From the NCBI GenBank assembly GCA_031835245.1, contig JAVKOQ010000023.1:101001-165000 (forward strand): 64,000 nucleotides of DNA, given 5' to 3'. Positions within the stretch are counted from its first letter, which is position 1, and the number at the start of each line of letters is the position of its first letter. The notes under the pieces were generated by a model. The model saw only the letters and a program-made list of their open reading frames with translations. It was not told the origin of the DNA and ran no database searches. Positions 20,403 to 31,617 of the stretch are shown here, piece after piece. The translations under genes were made by a program, and so were the position numbers. The DNA is from Balamuthia mandrillaris (taxonomy: Eukaryota; Discosea; Longamoebia; Balamuthiidae).

Positions 20403-21513
20403 TTAAACTTGGTCATCGGCGTCGGATGAAGAGGCCGAGTCCTTTGTGTCCTCGGTGGCCTTGTTCAGCCTCTTGAGTTTCTTTCGCATGGTGTCGGCTT
20501 CTTCCTCGTCATCGTCGTCTCCTTCCACATATTCACCCCGGTTGGTGATGCGGAACAGAAGACCAGCAACAAAGGAGGCCACGAAGGGACCCAACCAGTA
20601 GACCCAGATGTACTCGAACCGTTCTGCCCCCGCGTCCATGGCGTTGGCGATGATGGCTCCCGTCATGACCGCCGGGTTAAACCCTCCTCCTGAGATTGGC
20701 ATGTTTTCTGTTTTGTTTGTTCTTGTGTCAGCCTACTTTGGCCAAACAGTAACCAACAGAGTGCAGAGGGTCCCCAAAAAAAAAACGTACGTCCAACAGC
20801 AACGGCACCAGCGGTGATGCAGAAGCCAATGGCCAAGCCGAAGAAGGAGTTGCCGGCTTGGGTCTTGGTGGTGGCCGTTTGGATCACCGCATTGATCAGC
20901 AGGAAGGAGAAGAACAACTCGGAGGCGAGTGCCTGACCGGAGGTGAATCCAGCGCCGGGTTTGACTTGGAATGTTTCATGTGAAATAGCCCAATACATCT
21001 TTAAGAAACAAACGCAAAAACAATTGTCAGAACGAGTGGGTTAGGGGTGAGAGAATAGGGGCAAAGTACAGCAACGGTTAGAGGAGAGCGAAAAGAGGAA
21101 GAGGGAAGAAAGCTGAGCAAGCAACAGTACCATAGCACCGAGAAAAGCGCCAAAGAACTGAGCCAGCCAGTAACCTACAAGTCGTGGCAAGGAAAGTTTT
21201 CCTCTGCCCGAAAGAAAAACGCCCAAGGATACCGCTGGGAGAAGACCATGAGTCAGACAAGAAAGACCCGAAAGAACCAAAAAAAAAAAGAATGAATTAA
21301 CGCACAAGGATTGTAATGGCCTCCCGAGATGTGCCCTCCAGAGTAGACCAGGATCATCAAGGTGGCACCGATGCTCAGCGGGGCCAACTCCCCTCCGGAC
21401 AGCACGGACAGCCCGATGGACAGCATGAACATGAACGTCCCCACCAGCTCCACGATGAACGGAGCGGCGGCCTGGCAGACTTTGTGAATGGGTTCTGGCA
21501 TAGACAGTTCCAT
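20403..21513 (-). CDS. Aquaporin-family (MIP) channel, copy C
   Basis: Four exons: 21513-21306, 21234-21131, 20998-20791, 20707-20403; 825 nt, 274 aa. It starts MELSMPEPIHKVCQ, then IVELVGTFMFMLSIG. First pore box GGHYNPS across intron 1, second SGGGFNPAVMTG, WVYWLGPFVASFVAGLLF in helix 6, and an acidic tail ending DADDQV. Coding and parts of the intron sequence are close to copy B (for example the 3' side of intron 2), so duplication or conversion is recent. The transported solute is unknown; the selectivity-filter change argues against a plain water channel. It diverges from the secreted protein gene at 22345. Confidence 0.9.
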
Positions 21514-22344
21514 TGTTGTGTGTTATGTGTATAAAGAGTAGGTATACAACAAGAAAAGTATAGTGTGGTAAAGAGAGTTTGTGTTGTTGAAAGTGGAAGA
21601 AGGAAAAAGAAAACCAGCAAAAAAATGTTTGCCATTTATAGTTGGTGGAATTGCGTTGCGGAAGTCTGAAGAATTCCAAATGGACAGTTGGTAGTTCGGC
21701 GACAAGGCCGAGATGCTGTTCTCGTTAATGCCAGCACAAAGGCTAGCGATCGGGTTTCTTGGTTACTCCGTTGAACAGAAATGATGTTGTTCCAGTTCAC
21801 CCAATGAACGAGAGGTTGTGGTATTTTATTACAATCGGAATCGATCGACAGATTGGCTCCCTCTGCCATTGGTTTGCCGGAATCCAGCTGAACGGTCCGT
21901 TTTAGTTAAATTGAAAAAAGAATGAAAATAGCCGTTTTAGTTATACTTGTGTTGCAGTGGTTTTGTTGCTGTTGCGTAACCACAATGAGATTTTGACTTC
22001 AAACGGAAACAATTTTAAAGTGAAGTGAACCCATCGTGATAAGATTGGAGTCAACAGTTTTACTTTACTACTTTGTTTTCTGTCCGTACTCACCCCAAAA
22101 AAGAAGATCCACGGACACAAGATAGAGGGCCAAGTGGGGGGATCTGACGATTCTCCAATTGAGGTATAAGCGAATGAAACTTGCAATAAAAAAAGCTTTA
22201 TTGGTGCTTCCATGACGTGGCCCAGGTCGACACTGCACGAGCAATTTCAGAGGTTTGTTAATAAGCTTTAATGATTGCAGCTATATTGCAACTTAATTCC
22301 CGGACTGAGGCCAACTCATTCAACATAAACGCGCACAGCCCGGA
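21514..22344. other. Intergenic, divergent promoters
   Basis: 830 bp between aquaporin C and the first EGF-containing gene. AT-rich near the aquaporin, mixed composition elsewhere. No frame or repeat stands out. Confidence 0.5.
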
Positions 22345-24249
22345 ATGAAGGGAACCGCTTCTTGCCTCTTTGTCGCTCTCTGCCTCCTCTGCCTTTGTGG
22401 AGGACAGTGCAATGGCCAGCTCGTTGACCCTTCTTTGTACCGAGAGTGCACCGACCAAGACTTTACCGCAGCAGCAGACTGCTTTCAGTTCTGTGACTAC
22501 CTAAAATTCGTTGACTCTACTCTATACCGTCAGTAAGTGTTCTCCATTTCTTTTGTGATTTTTCTTGTTGCTTATTCTTGAGGTTTTAACCTCAGGTGTA
22601 TTGAGACCACTGTAACCCCGTGTCTAGACTGTTATCCAAATGCCACGTACTCGCGTCATTTGCCTGCTTTTGTGCAAGAGTGTTCTCTTCTCGCCGGCAG
22701 TGTCTGCTATCAGGTCGTGGACATGCGTTCCCTTTCAGACTGTAGGAATAACCTCCCTTCGCTTCTGTTTGCTTTCTTGCTTTCTTTCAAACTCATATCT
22801 GGCCTGACCTTGGGGCGTTTTTGTTTGTGTTCTTACAAGTATGGACATTCTACGAGCTCTGTGGTGAAGGATGGTACCATTCCACCAGGGGTGGGGGGTT
22901 GTGCATATGTGCCCCTGGATGGGGAGGGCCTCAGTGTGACTTGGGTACAAAGCATTTTTCTTTGTTACATAGATTATGGTGCTAACTTCTTTTGGAAACA
23001 GAACGAAGCTCTTTCCATTGCGAACACACCCTTTACGTCGGGGGTTGTGTGTCTTTGGTTGATGAGCTGGGTTGTACTTTCAGGTGCGTTGCTATCTATC
23101 TATTCTCCTGCGCCACAAGGGTCTCACGTTCTTCTTACTTGTTCCACTTTATACAGCGAATGTGACAGGGAAAGCGGAGTCTGTACCATCGATGAACTTC
23201 GGGATCTTATTTGCCCGCCCGTTGTCTCTAACACAAACAACTCCACCGAGGATGGTTGCTTTAGCCTCGAATGCATCATCAAGGACGAATCCTGTGATAA
23301 GGCTGGTCCACACGGAGGAGTTATCAACGATATCGTCTGCTCTGATGGAACGTGCGTTGCTATTGCCTCCGAATGTGACGCTTTGGCTCCTTCGGTGGTT
23401 ACTTCTCTCTCTCGCAGCTTTGATCCGGATCGAACAGAAGGTTTGGATGTCCCTTTTCTTTCTGTGGAGAACGGAGAGTTTGTTGGAGCGGTTCAGGTGC
23501 GACCTGGGTCCTTCATGAATGTAACAACAGTTTCGGTCAGTTCCACGTCGTTAGTGAAACTGAAAAGCTATTTGAACGAAAGTTTCAACTGGGAGAGACT
23601 GCTGTCGAGTGTTGTTACGTTGGCGGCCTCTTCGAAAGAAGGACAAGAGCTTCTTCCCAATGAATTCTTGCAACCTGTTCTAGTTGCTTTCCGACCAACC
23701 AAAGATGTCAATTTGGTACTTCTTCATCACTCTTGTTTTTATCTCTTCTTCTTTCATGTCTGTCTTCTCTACATTGCTCGTTTCGTGCTCATGTTCCCCT
23801 CTTCGATCTCGTCTCTGCTGGGCTCTCTGCTCGTCTGCTCCGCTTCAGCTTTACTGCCTTCTTCGTGTTGGCTCTTCAGTCAGTACCTCACTTACATATC
23901 TTCTTTCTAGACAGACGTGTGCGTTGCGTTCTTGAATGAAACTAGAGGAGAGTGGCAATGCTTACCCCAAACTGCCATTGCGAACCAGTACCCGCAAGTC
24001 TTTGCCGCTGAAACTCCCCATTTTACCGACTTTACTCTTCTGCTTACGGGAACGCCAAAGGAGGAAGAGGAGGACGGAGAAGAGGACAATGAAAACATGG
24101 CGCCTGTCATAGGCGGAGCCGTAGGCAGCGTTTGCTTTGTTGTTCTCTTGTTCGCAATTGCGTTGGCATTGATGTGGTATGTTCGAAGAGAAAAGAGGCT
24201 AAAGGGACATAAAGGAGCTGTTAACTTTGTTGGTGAAGATGGCCTATAA
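22345..24249 (+). CDS. Cys-rich EGF-containing type I membrane protein, copy 1
   Basis: Six exons: 22345-22532, 22596-22741, 22840-22944, 23002-23083, 23157-23715, 23911-24249; 1419 nt, 472 aa. Signal peptide (CLFVALCLLCLCGG), then a Cys-rich N-terminal module (TAAADCFQFCDYLKF, TPCLDCYPN), an EGF-like unit in exon 3 (YELCGEGW, LCICAPGWGGPQC), and a larger ectodomain of unknown fold with further Cys pairs (DGTCVAIASECDAL; LDVPFLSVENGEFVGAVQV). After an acidic stalk (KEEEEDGEEDNE) comes one membrane helix (GSVCFVVLLFAIALALMWY) and a short basic tail (RREKRLKGHKG). It is presumably a surface receptor or adhesin; no family recognised beyond the EGF unit. The paralogue at 25056 has the same exon phases, which confirms the hand-built joins. 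Confidence 0.82.
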
Positions 24250-25055
24250 TGTGAATACCTCTAGATTGTAAAGTTTTGTTCTTGATAAACAGACCCATAG
24301 CTGAACAGCAATGAGAGATATTCTAAACGATTTGATGTGAACCTGCCAGTTCCAGCATGCCAAACCAGCTGAAAACTTCTCCACTTTTTAAAAGATTATC
24401 TTTCAAAATGATAACCGTATCACAATGGTGAGGAAATGGAGGGCAAAGTAGGTGAATACAACAACGGGAGTCAACATTGGAGTTGGACTTGGGCGATCGA
24501 AAAAATGAGGAAGAATCAAACCCAGGGCCATAGCATGAAGTCGTGCCTCACTTTGGTATCACCCTCTCTCTCTTTTCGCTTGTTTTGTATGTTTTTCTTG
24601 CTTTTGCGGGGTGATAATGAACGGTGCCATCCGTTTAGCTTTTAAAAACACCCACACAAGGACTCATTAAAACTGATAAAGTACGTAAGAGGCGCCTTTG
24701 TTTAGAAGTCTGCAACGGGTCACACTAAAAGGAAGAGCCCTGGTAAGCGAGCGCGTCCGTGAAGCTTGTCGCATGCTGATAACTATTTTCAACCCTCTTT
24801 TGGCCTTTTAATGTAGCCTAAGATGGTGAACTGTTTAGTGAAAGCCCTAGGTGATCTCATTCATTCATTCATTCATTCATTTGTCATTTTTATCGTTTAT
24901 CGGCTTGCAATACTTCTCCTTGGTTTGTGTTTTCCCTTCAACCCTAACGATAGCCAAAAGGTGAAAAAAACTGTCTTGAGAGTAGAATACCAACAAAACT
25001 ATATATTTATTTATATCTCACAAACGCAACATCGTTACAGGTCACATTGAAAGCA
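24250..25055. other. Intergenic between the two EGF-containing paralogues
   Basis: About 800 bp, AT-rich, with a short ATTC repeat near 24858-24880. No frame, RNA gene or transposon remnant recognised. Confidence 0.5.
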
Positions 25056-26864
25056 ATGAGATCAACGGCAGTTTGTGTCGGGCTTGTTTTTTTTGGAGCG
25101 TTTCTCTCTTGGTTGGTTGCTGGGGAGATAGACTGGAAAACACAGACTTGTTCCGAGAAACAACTGCGTGATGGCTCGGCGAAGACTTGCTATCAGTTCT
25201 GCGACCACTGGAAGTTCATCGATCAACATCTTTACAAAACGTAAACGTTCTCTCTCTCTCTCTCTCTCTCCCCCCTCTTTCTCTTCTTTCAGCTGAGTGT
25301 ACTTCCTCGTGAATTCACTAGTTGCATTACCAATACCGTCCCTCCTTGTTTGGGTTGTCGACCAGCCACCAAGCTGATGGCCGAACCTCCTTCTTACATC
25401 GAACAATGCACTCTGTTCACGGGCTTCAGCTGCAGTTTCTTTGAGGTCAGCGACAGCTCAATGCACGGTAACACTCCGTCTTTATCTTTCGTTGTTTTTT
25501 TTATGGTTAGTTTAACAAAAGCGCCAACTATTTTCCAGTGTGGGATATGTACGCCTCGAAGGGTTGCCAAGCCCCAAATGGCTTTTTGTACAGTTTTAGT
25601 TCTCCGTGGTGTGTCTGCCTTCCCGGTTGGGGTGGACACGATTGTCAAACCGGTAACGTCTTCACGTTTGCTTTCGTCTGCATGTTCCGTTTTCTTTAGC
25701 TTTTTTATTTCCTCCATTCTTCGAGGCGCATGTTCTTCACTGTTCTTATGTGTCTCGTTTTCTTTTTTTATGCCTGAAGAGAGAAGCATGGAATACTGCC
25801 ATAACGACACTCGTTATGTCGGAGGCTGCGCCAAAGCCTTTTCCGACGTTAAGTGCGGCGAGATAAGGTCTTTGCTGTTCTCTTCTGGATAATGCTTTCG
25901 CTTCTCGTTTTTGACTCGTGTCTCTCTCTTCTCGCATTGTAAAACGACAGCAAGGAGGTTGTTGCATGCGAAGGAACCAACATGTGCGCACCCAGCAACT
26001 TCTGCCCCCCAAAGGTGACTGGAGTGCTGGACTCCAACGCATGCTACACCCCCCAGTGCCTCCTGAACGACCCCTCCTGCTTCTCTCCATCCGAGGACCT
26101 GTTCCACTGTGCGGACGGAACATGCGCCAAGGAGGCATCGGAATGCGAGCACCTGGTCTCCCCCATCATCACACCTCTCACCAAAGTCTACCACATGGGC
26201 CAAAAGGAGGATCTCACCATTCCTTTCCTGTCCTACGACAAAGGGGTGTTTGCGGGAGCTCTCCGGATCCCGCCCGGAACGTTCAAGCAGAACACCATCC
26301 TCTCGGTGCAGCCCATGCGCTATGGAGAGGGGGATCTCTATTTCTCCTACCCCGACTACTATGCCGATTACGTGGTGTACCGGGCCATCGTTTCAAGCAC
26401 CCTTTCGCTGAACGCATCCTTTGAGATGGGCGGCAGAGAGCTGGAGGCGGACGAGTTCCACGAGCCCATTGAGATCTATTTTCAGGCCTCACGAGATGTC
26501 CAAAAGGTGCTTCCTCTCTTCCTGCTCGTCTTTTCGTCGTTCTTGTTCTCTTCACAAAAGCTCTTAGTAGTGTTATTTCTGATATCGTTGTCAGGGCGAG
26601 AGAGCCTGTGTAGCGTACTTTGATGAGGAGCTAAGCGCATGGGTTTGTTTGGACGATACTACGCTGGCAAGCGGCGATACATCTCCTCAAGTTTACTGCG
26701 GAGTCACGCACCACTTCACCAACTTTGCCCTTCTCATTGGCACCATTCCTGACAAAGAGGATGGCAACGACGGTGATGATGAAAGTGGTTTTGACTCTTC
26801 CTCGGAAGTGGGTTCGGAGGGTGTCTCAGGTGCCGTCCTGCTTCCTCCTGGACAACTGTGGTAA
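25056..26864 (+). CDS. Cys-rich EGF-containing secreted protein, copy 2 (membrane anchor lost)
   Basis: Six exons: 25056-25240, 25322-25467, 25539-25652, 25780-25867, 25951-26506, 26595-26864; 1359 nt, 452 aa. A tandem paralogue of the gene at 22345: exon 2 is 146 nt in both and the phases match. Signal peptide (VGLVFFGAFLSWLVAG), TCYQFCDHWKFID, PPCLGCRPAT, an EGF-like unit (YSFSSPWCVCLPGWGGHDC), then DGTCAKEASECEHL and LTIPFLSYDKGVFAGALRI in the ectodomain and an acidic stalk (PDKEDGNDGDDESG). Unlike copy 1, the frame ends soon after the stalk (LLPPGQLW) with no membrane helix, and a GAA microsatellite follows at once. Either it is secreted or its 3' end was lost. Confidence 0.8.
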
Positions 26865-26886
26865 AAGACAAGAAGAACAGAACGAA

Positions 26887-26991
26887 GAACAGAAAGAAGA
26901 AAAAGAAGAAGAAGAAAAAGAAGAAGAAGAAGAAGAAGAAGAAGAAGAAGAAGAAGAAGAACAAGAAGAACAAGAACAAGAACAAGAACAA
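26887..26991. repeat. (GAA)n / GAACAA microsatellite
   Basis: A repeat tract directly after the stop of EGF-containing copy 2 and just before the stop of the convergent dehydrogenase gene. Frames through it are low-complexity Glu or Leu runs. Confidence 0.85.
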
Positions 26992-27026
26992 TAATACGAA
27001 CAATGACTGTTTGTAAAAAATGTTCG

Positions 27027-27382
27027 TTACAGGTTGTTAAGTTTTTCTAAGGCAAGTTGAAGAGCATGCGTTCCTTTCTTTCCATGGCCTTGTGCTTTGA
27101 CCGCAAGATAAAGCTGTCTTGCTAAAGCCAAACCCGGAAGACTCAAGTTCATCTTTGCGGCTTCTTCCAAAGCTATTCCCATATCTATGTTGTTCGTTAA
27201 AAAGAGAAGTTAGTTGCTTTTTTTCTGTTTTCTGCTCCTTCAAGCGGCAGAAACATTACCTTTAAGAAAGTGGTCCACAAAGAAACCGGGATCAAAGTTG
27301 CGTTGAACAATGCGCGGCCCCAAGTTGTTTATGCTCCTTTTTGTTGTAACGAAAGAACAAAAGAATATAAAGATGAGGAGGT

Positions 27383-27417
<35 letters not shown>

Positions 27418-27686
27418 ACGAGGAAAAAGCTACCAGGAACCAGCGGCACCACTGCCGACGGCTTTGATGACGGTGTTCAGGTCCAACCCGGCCTTATGTC
27501 CATATATCAATCCTTCACACATTCCAATCTGATGTTTTTATGTGTTTTTTTTTTTTAACAAAATAAAGCCATTACAGCCTTGATACGAAAAGAGTAATGT
27601 TTTACAAACCATGTTGGTGGCAATGAGGATCTGGTTCACCATTTTTGTGTGTTGCCCTAATCAGAACAAAACACCTTAGTTACAAA

Positions 27687-27733
<47 letters not shown>

Positions 27734-28948
27734 GGGAGGAAGAGGGAGGAAGAGGGGGAGAGAGAGAACCCGAAGAAGGAGGGCCAACGTGCAAAATGTT
27801 GGTACCCATCAACTCAAACAGAGGTCGAATGCTATCGATGGCTTCTGCATCGCCTCCCGCCATTATGGACAACCGTCCTTCTCTTGCACCCACGTCCCCT
27901 CCTTTTAAAACGGCAATAATAAAAAAAGAAAGTAAGTGCAAGAAAGAAGGAATGATAAACAGGAAAATAAGTGCTAAATAGAAAAGAAAGACATACCAGA
28001 AACGGGAGCGTCAATGCTGTACACTTCTTGTTCCTTGGCTTTGTGATAGATGTGAAGAGCAAGAGACGGTTCGCTAGTGGTCATGTCGCAAATGATGCCT
28101 CGTTTACTAGCTTTTTCTCTTTGTTGCATGCCCGACAACACTCCATTCTCACCCAGTATTACTTCTCGTACTTAAAAACACAAATCAAAAGAAGTCAGCG
28201 AAGAAGAACGAAGAAAGAAGAAGAAAGAAGAAGAGAGAAGAGAGAAGAAGGAGGAGAAGAGAGAAGAACAAGAACAAGAACAAGAAGAAGAAAGAAGAAG
28301 AAGAAAGAACAACGAAGAAGAAGAAGAAGAAGAAGAACAAGAAGAAGAAGAAGAAGAAGAAGAAGAACAAGAACAAGAACAAGAACAAGAAGAATAACAA
28401 GAAGCAAAAGAAGGACACAAACGACAAGACTCACCATCGGAAGGAAAGCCCACCATCGTGAAAACAACATCAGAGCAAGCGGCCACTTCTCGAGGCGAGT
28501 CCACGATACGTGCACCCAGTTGCCTCAACGGCTCCGTCTTTGCTGCCGTCCTGCTGTAAACGGTGGCCGGATAACCAGCAGCCATGACCCGCTGACACAT
28601 ATGACGCCCCATCACTCTATATATTAGTGGTTTTTTTTTAAAAAAATGTTTAGTCTAGTTTTTTTTTTTTTGTTGTTGTTGTTGGTTGGTTTAGATAGAG
28701 CGAACGAACCCAGTGCCAATCCATCCAACACGAGTATCATTGGGGGACGCTTTTGATGACTTTTTTTTATAAAAAAAAAAGGATATGTGATCCGATGGGA
28801 AAGGAAATTATTAAAAAAAATAGCGCACGTTGAAGCGAATTCCTCCGTTCAGGGTACTGAATGGAGTGTGTGGCGAAAGGAGGCGAACACCGCTTCGACC
28901 GCCTTGCTGATGTTGCACAAAGCCAAGGCCTTGGAGCCAATTCTTCAT
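27027..28948 (-). CDS. 3-hydroxyisobutyrate-dehydrogenase-like / beta-hydroxyacid dehydrogenase, mitochondrial
   Basis: Nine exons: 28948-28829, 28759-28710, 28616-28435, 28170-27997, 27901-27770, 27656-27610, 27528-27434, 27336-27260, 27184-27027; 1035 nt, 344 aa. Exon 1 codes a basic amphipathic leader ([19 protein letters not shown]) typical of mitochondrial import. Then come the NAD(P)-binding [17 protein letters not shown], the strand [24 protein letters not shown], the substrate loop [20 protein letters not shown] and the catalytic-lysine helix [22 protein letters not shown], as in HIBADH and GLYR-type enzymes. The expected lysine is in GQHTKMVNQ. Valine breakdown is the best-known role, but related enzymes act on other short beta-hydroxy acids, so the substrate is left open. 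Introns carry GA/GAA repeats (sense CT/CTT). Confidence 0.9.
28195..28400. repeat. (GAA)n / AAGAAC microsatellite in intron
   Basis: Purine-only repeats filling most of intron 3 of the dehydrogenase gene (28434-28171). Opposite-strand frames here are artefacts. Confidence 0.8.
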
Positions 28949-29137
28949 CTTTTTTGTTTTATTTGTTATTTGAAGAATGTGAATCATATAAATAATGTAT
29001 GGAACGCCAAGCATTTTTGGAATTTTTTTCTTTGCATCCTTTGCATTCTTATCATTCTTACAATAAATTTATTTTTGTTTTTTGTTTTTTTTTTTTTATT
29101 AACTTTTTATTTTTGTGCTTCTTATTCCTCACAGCTT

Positions 29138-31350
29138 CTAGTGTTGCCAAAGAGCTCGTCTTCTTCGCTGTGCCACTTGTTCTTGTTGCTGGTGCTGGTG
29201 GTGTTGTAGCCACTCATCAAGATTGCCAAACATCGCCAACCCTATTGATGTTTCAAAACAAACATGTACATTTAAAAAAAAGACATCAAAGCGAAAGAAA
29301 GAAACGAAAAGAAAGAAAAGAAGAACAAAGAAATGACAACAAATAAAGAGAGTCAGCAAAGGAAGAAATGTATTGTACGTACGAGGACCGCAGGCAATGC
29401 CATAACGAAAGCCGTAAAGGTCTACAACGCCAGAACCAGCATCCACCAGCCATTTCATGCCATGGCAGTGCCTCGCACAGTTCAATTGAGTGTGCGACTG
29501 TAAACAGAGAGGAGAGGAGAGGAGAGGAGAGGAGAGGAGAGAGAGAGGAGAGGAGAGGAGAGGAGAGGAGAGGAGAGGAGAGGAGGAGAGGGAGAGGAGA
29601 GGAGAGAGAGAGGAGAGGAGAGGAGGAGAGGGAGAGAGAGGAGAGGAGAGGAAGAGGAGAGAGAGAGGAGAGGAGAGGAGAGGAGAGGGAGAGAGGAGAG
29701 GAGAGGAGAGGAGAGGAGAGGAGAGGAGAGGAGAGGAGAGAAATAGCAACAGAGATAAAAGACACACAGAGCATACAGTAAAGAGTGAGCAAATACAATG
29801 TAAAAGGCACACCAGAAAAGAAAAGCAGGTGCAAATGAAAACAGGAATGGAGGCGGAAAATAGTGAAAGAAGAAAGAGAGAAACATACTCGGTAGAATAC
29901 ATTTGGAGTGACGTTGCTAGCTATCGGATGAACATTAGTATAAACCTCCGTAGTGATGTGCGGTTGAGAGGGTGGTGCGAGAGTGTACTGCGTCAAGCCT
30001 TTCCATAGCAGCATGTGACAAGTGTTGCACCATACGTCAATGCTTGGCATCATCTCTACTTCGTTCTCTTGTTCTTTTTTGTGATTGAGGGTTTTCTCTT
30101 CCGTCTCTGTTTCTTGTTGTGATTGAGCTTTTTCTCTCCAATCCATTCTTTTGACTCGTCTGTAGAATTGTTGAAGAGCGGAAGCGCCTTCTTCTTTTGT
30201 TTCTTCTTCATCACCCTCTTGTAATGGAACGTTTCTTCTTCTTTGCCGTTGAGTCTCTTCAGGGAAGTTGGTGGTTATGCTCTCTACCAGAGAGAACGGC
30301 GTGAGAGAGAGTTCTTGAAGCGAAGGAGCGTGAAGAAGGATGGATGCGTCTTTTACTCTCGGGCAGTCTTTCAAAACCAGCTTTTCAAGCTTTGGAAACG
30401 CAAACCGTGTTTCCTCTGCTGTATCATCTATCCTCATTTCTTCCTTTACTTTTTCTTTTTCTTGTGTTTCTTCCTCCTTCTCTCCCTCCTCTTCCTCCTC
30501 TTCTTCCTCCTCCTCCTCCTCCTCCTCCTCCTCCTTATCGTTCTTTCTTAGATGTTCATATTTTTGCAGTAGTTCGACGGAAAAGGAAGCTGCGGTGAGA
30601 AATGGACAACCACGGAGAACCAAATGACGCAACGTATTTTTGTTGTGTTGGGCAATCAAAGCCATCGTAGCGTCAGTCACAGTTACTGCCAATAGCACAT
30701 CCACCCATGTTAGGCTATGAGAGAGAAGCAGAGAAGCAGAGAAGCAGAGAGCGAGAGAATAACAGAGAAGCAAAGAGGCAAAGAGGCAACGAAGCCGAAA
30801 AGCAGAGAACCATAAACAGAGAAGCAGAGAACGAGAGAAGAAGAGAACGAGAGAAGAACAGAGAAGCAGAGAGGAAGACTCACTAACCGTAGCTAAGGTC
30901 CAAGCTGACCAAGCGATGAGGCGGCAGGCTCCACGAAGACTGAAACAAGAGGTGCAGCGCCTTGCTGGATATGCCACAACAGCCTCTCAACGACAGCCTC
31001 TGGCAAAGACTCGCTCGGCCCACCACCCCTTGCAATAGGGTTTCATCATTTACTTCCTGCAAACAACAACAACTACGATGTCAACAAGAGGAAAGAGAGA
31101 GAGAGAGAGAGAGAGAACAAACCTTGGAGCGTGTAGAAAGGTCGATGACCGGCCAAAGAGAAGGATGGTAGGCCCACACTTTCCACGACTGACAAACGGC
31201 AGCCGCCCTGGCCAGGTCGGCGGCGGTGTCCTGCAGGTGAGAGAATATTTCCAACAACGCCTCCGGCGGCAAACTATCAAACGGCGAAGAGTCATCCCAA
31301 GCAGCAGCAGCAGCAGCAGTCTCCCATGGCATGCCTCCCCCTTCTGCCAT
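29138..31350 (-). CDS. F-box and leucine-rich-repeat protein
   Basis: Five exons: 31350-31123, 31056-30888, 30685-29889, 29497-29383, 29241-29138; 1413 nt, 470 aa. The N-terminal F-box (FDSLPPEALLEIFSHLQ, CQSWKVWAYHPSLW) would bind Skp1 in an SCF ubiquitin ligase. Exons 2-3 code cysteine-containing LRRs of the FBXL/AMN1 class (ASLCQRLSLRGCCGISS, LVSLDLSYVTVTDATMALI, TLRHLVLRGCPFLTAASF, LEKLVLKDCPRVKDASIL). A Glu-run of ~20 residues interrupts the LRRs. The C-terminal portion (FGNLDEWLQHHQHQQQ) is Gln/His-rich. ATG 31380 is an alternative upstream start. The acceptor at 30685 was chosen because it alone keeps the LRR frame open. The substrate is unknown. Confidence 0.8.
29505..29741. repeat. 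(GAGAG)n minisatellite-like tract in intron
   Basis: About 235 bp of GGAGA/GAGAG repeats with AGGAG and GAGGG variants, inside intron 3 of the F-box gene (29888-29498). It generates long false frames on both strands. Confidence 0.9.
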
Positions 31351-31617
31351 TCTTTTTTTTTTGTTTGTATCATGCACCATTTCTGAAAACTGACGTAGTT
31401 TTTTTCCAAATTAGTGAAAGTGACATCAGAAATTTACTTTAAATGGTATATGTCGACAATAAAATCTGTACAGCACGCGGAGAGAAGCAAGATCAAGAGA
31501 AGAAGAAAGGTGTTTCCATTGGGACTCGACGCGTTGTTGTTTCGGGAGGTCAGGATTGCATGCATCGTCCCCAGATGAATTCTTTGTTCCAACCACCTAA
31601 AAAAAATGGAACCAGTT

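Noticed and set aside
29286-30008. Long frames through the GAGAG tract on both strands
   Set aside because: Simple-sequence artefacts inside an intron of the F-box gene.
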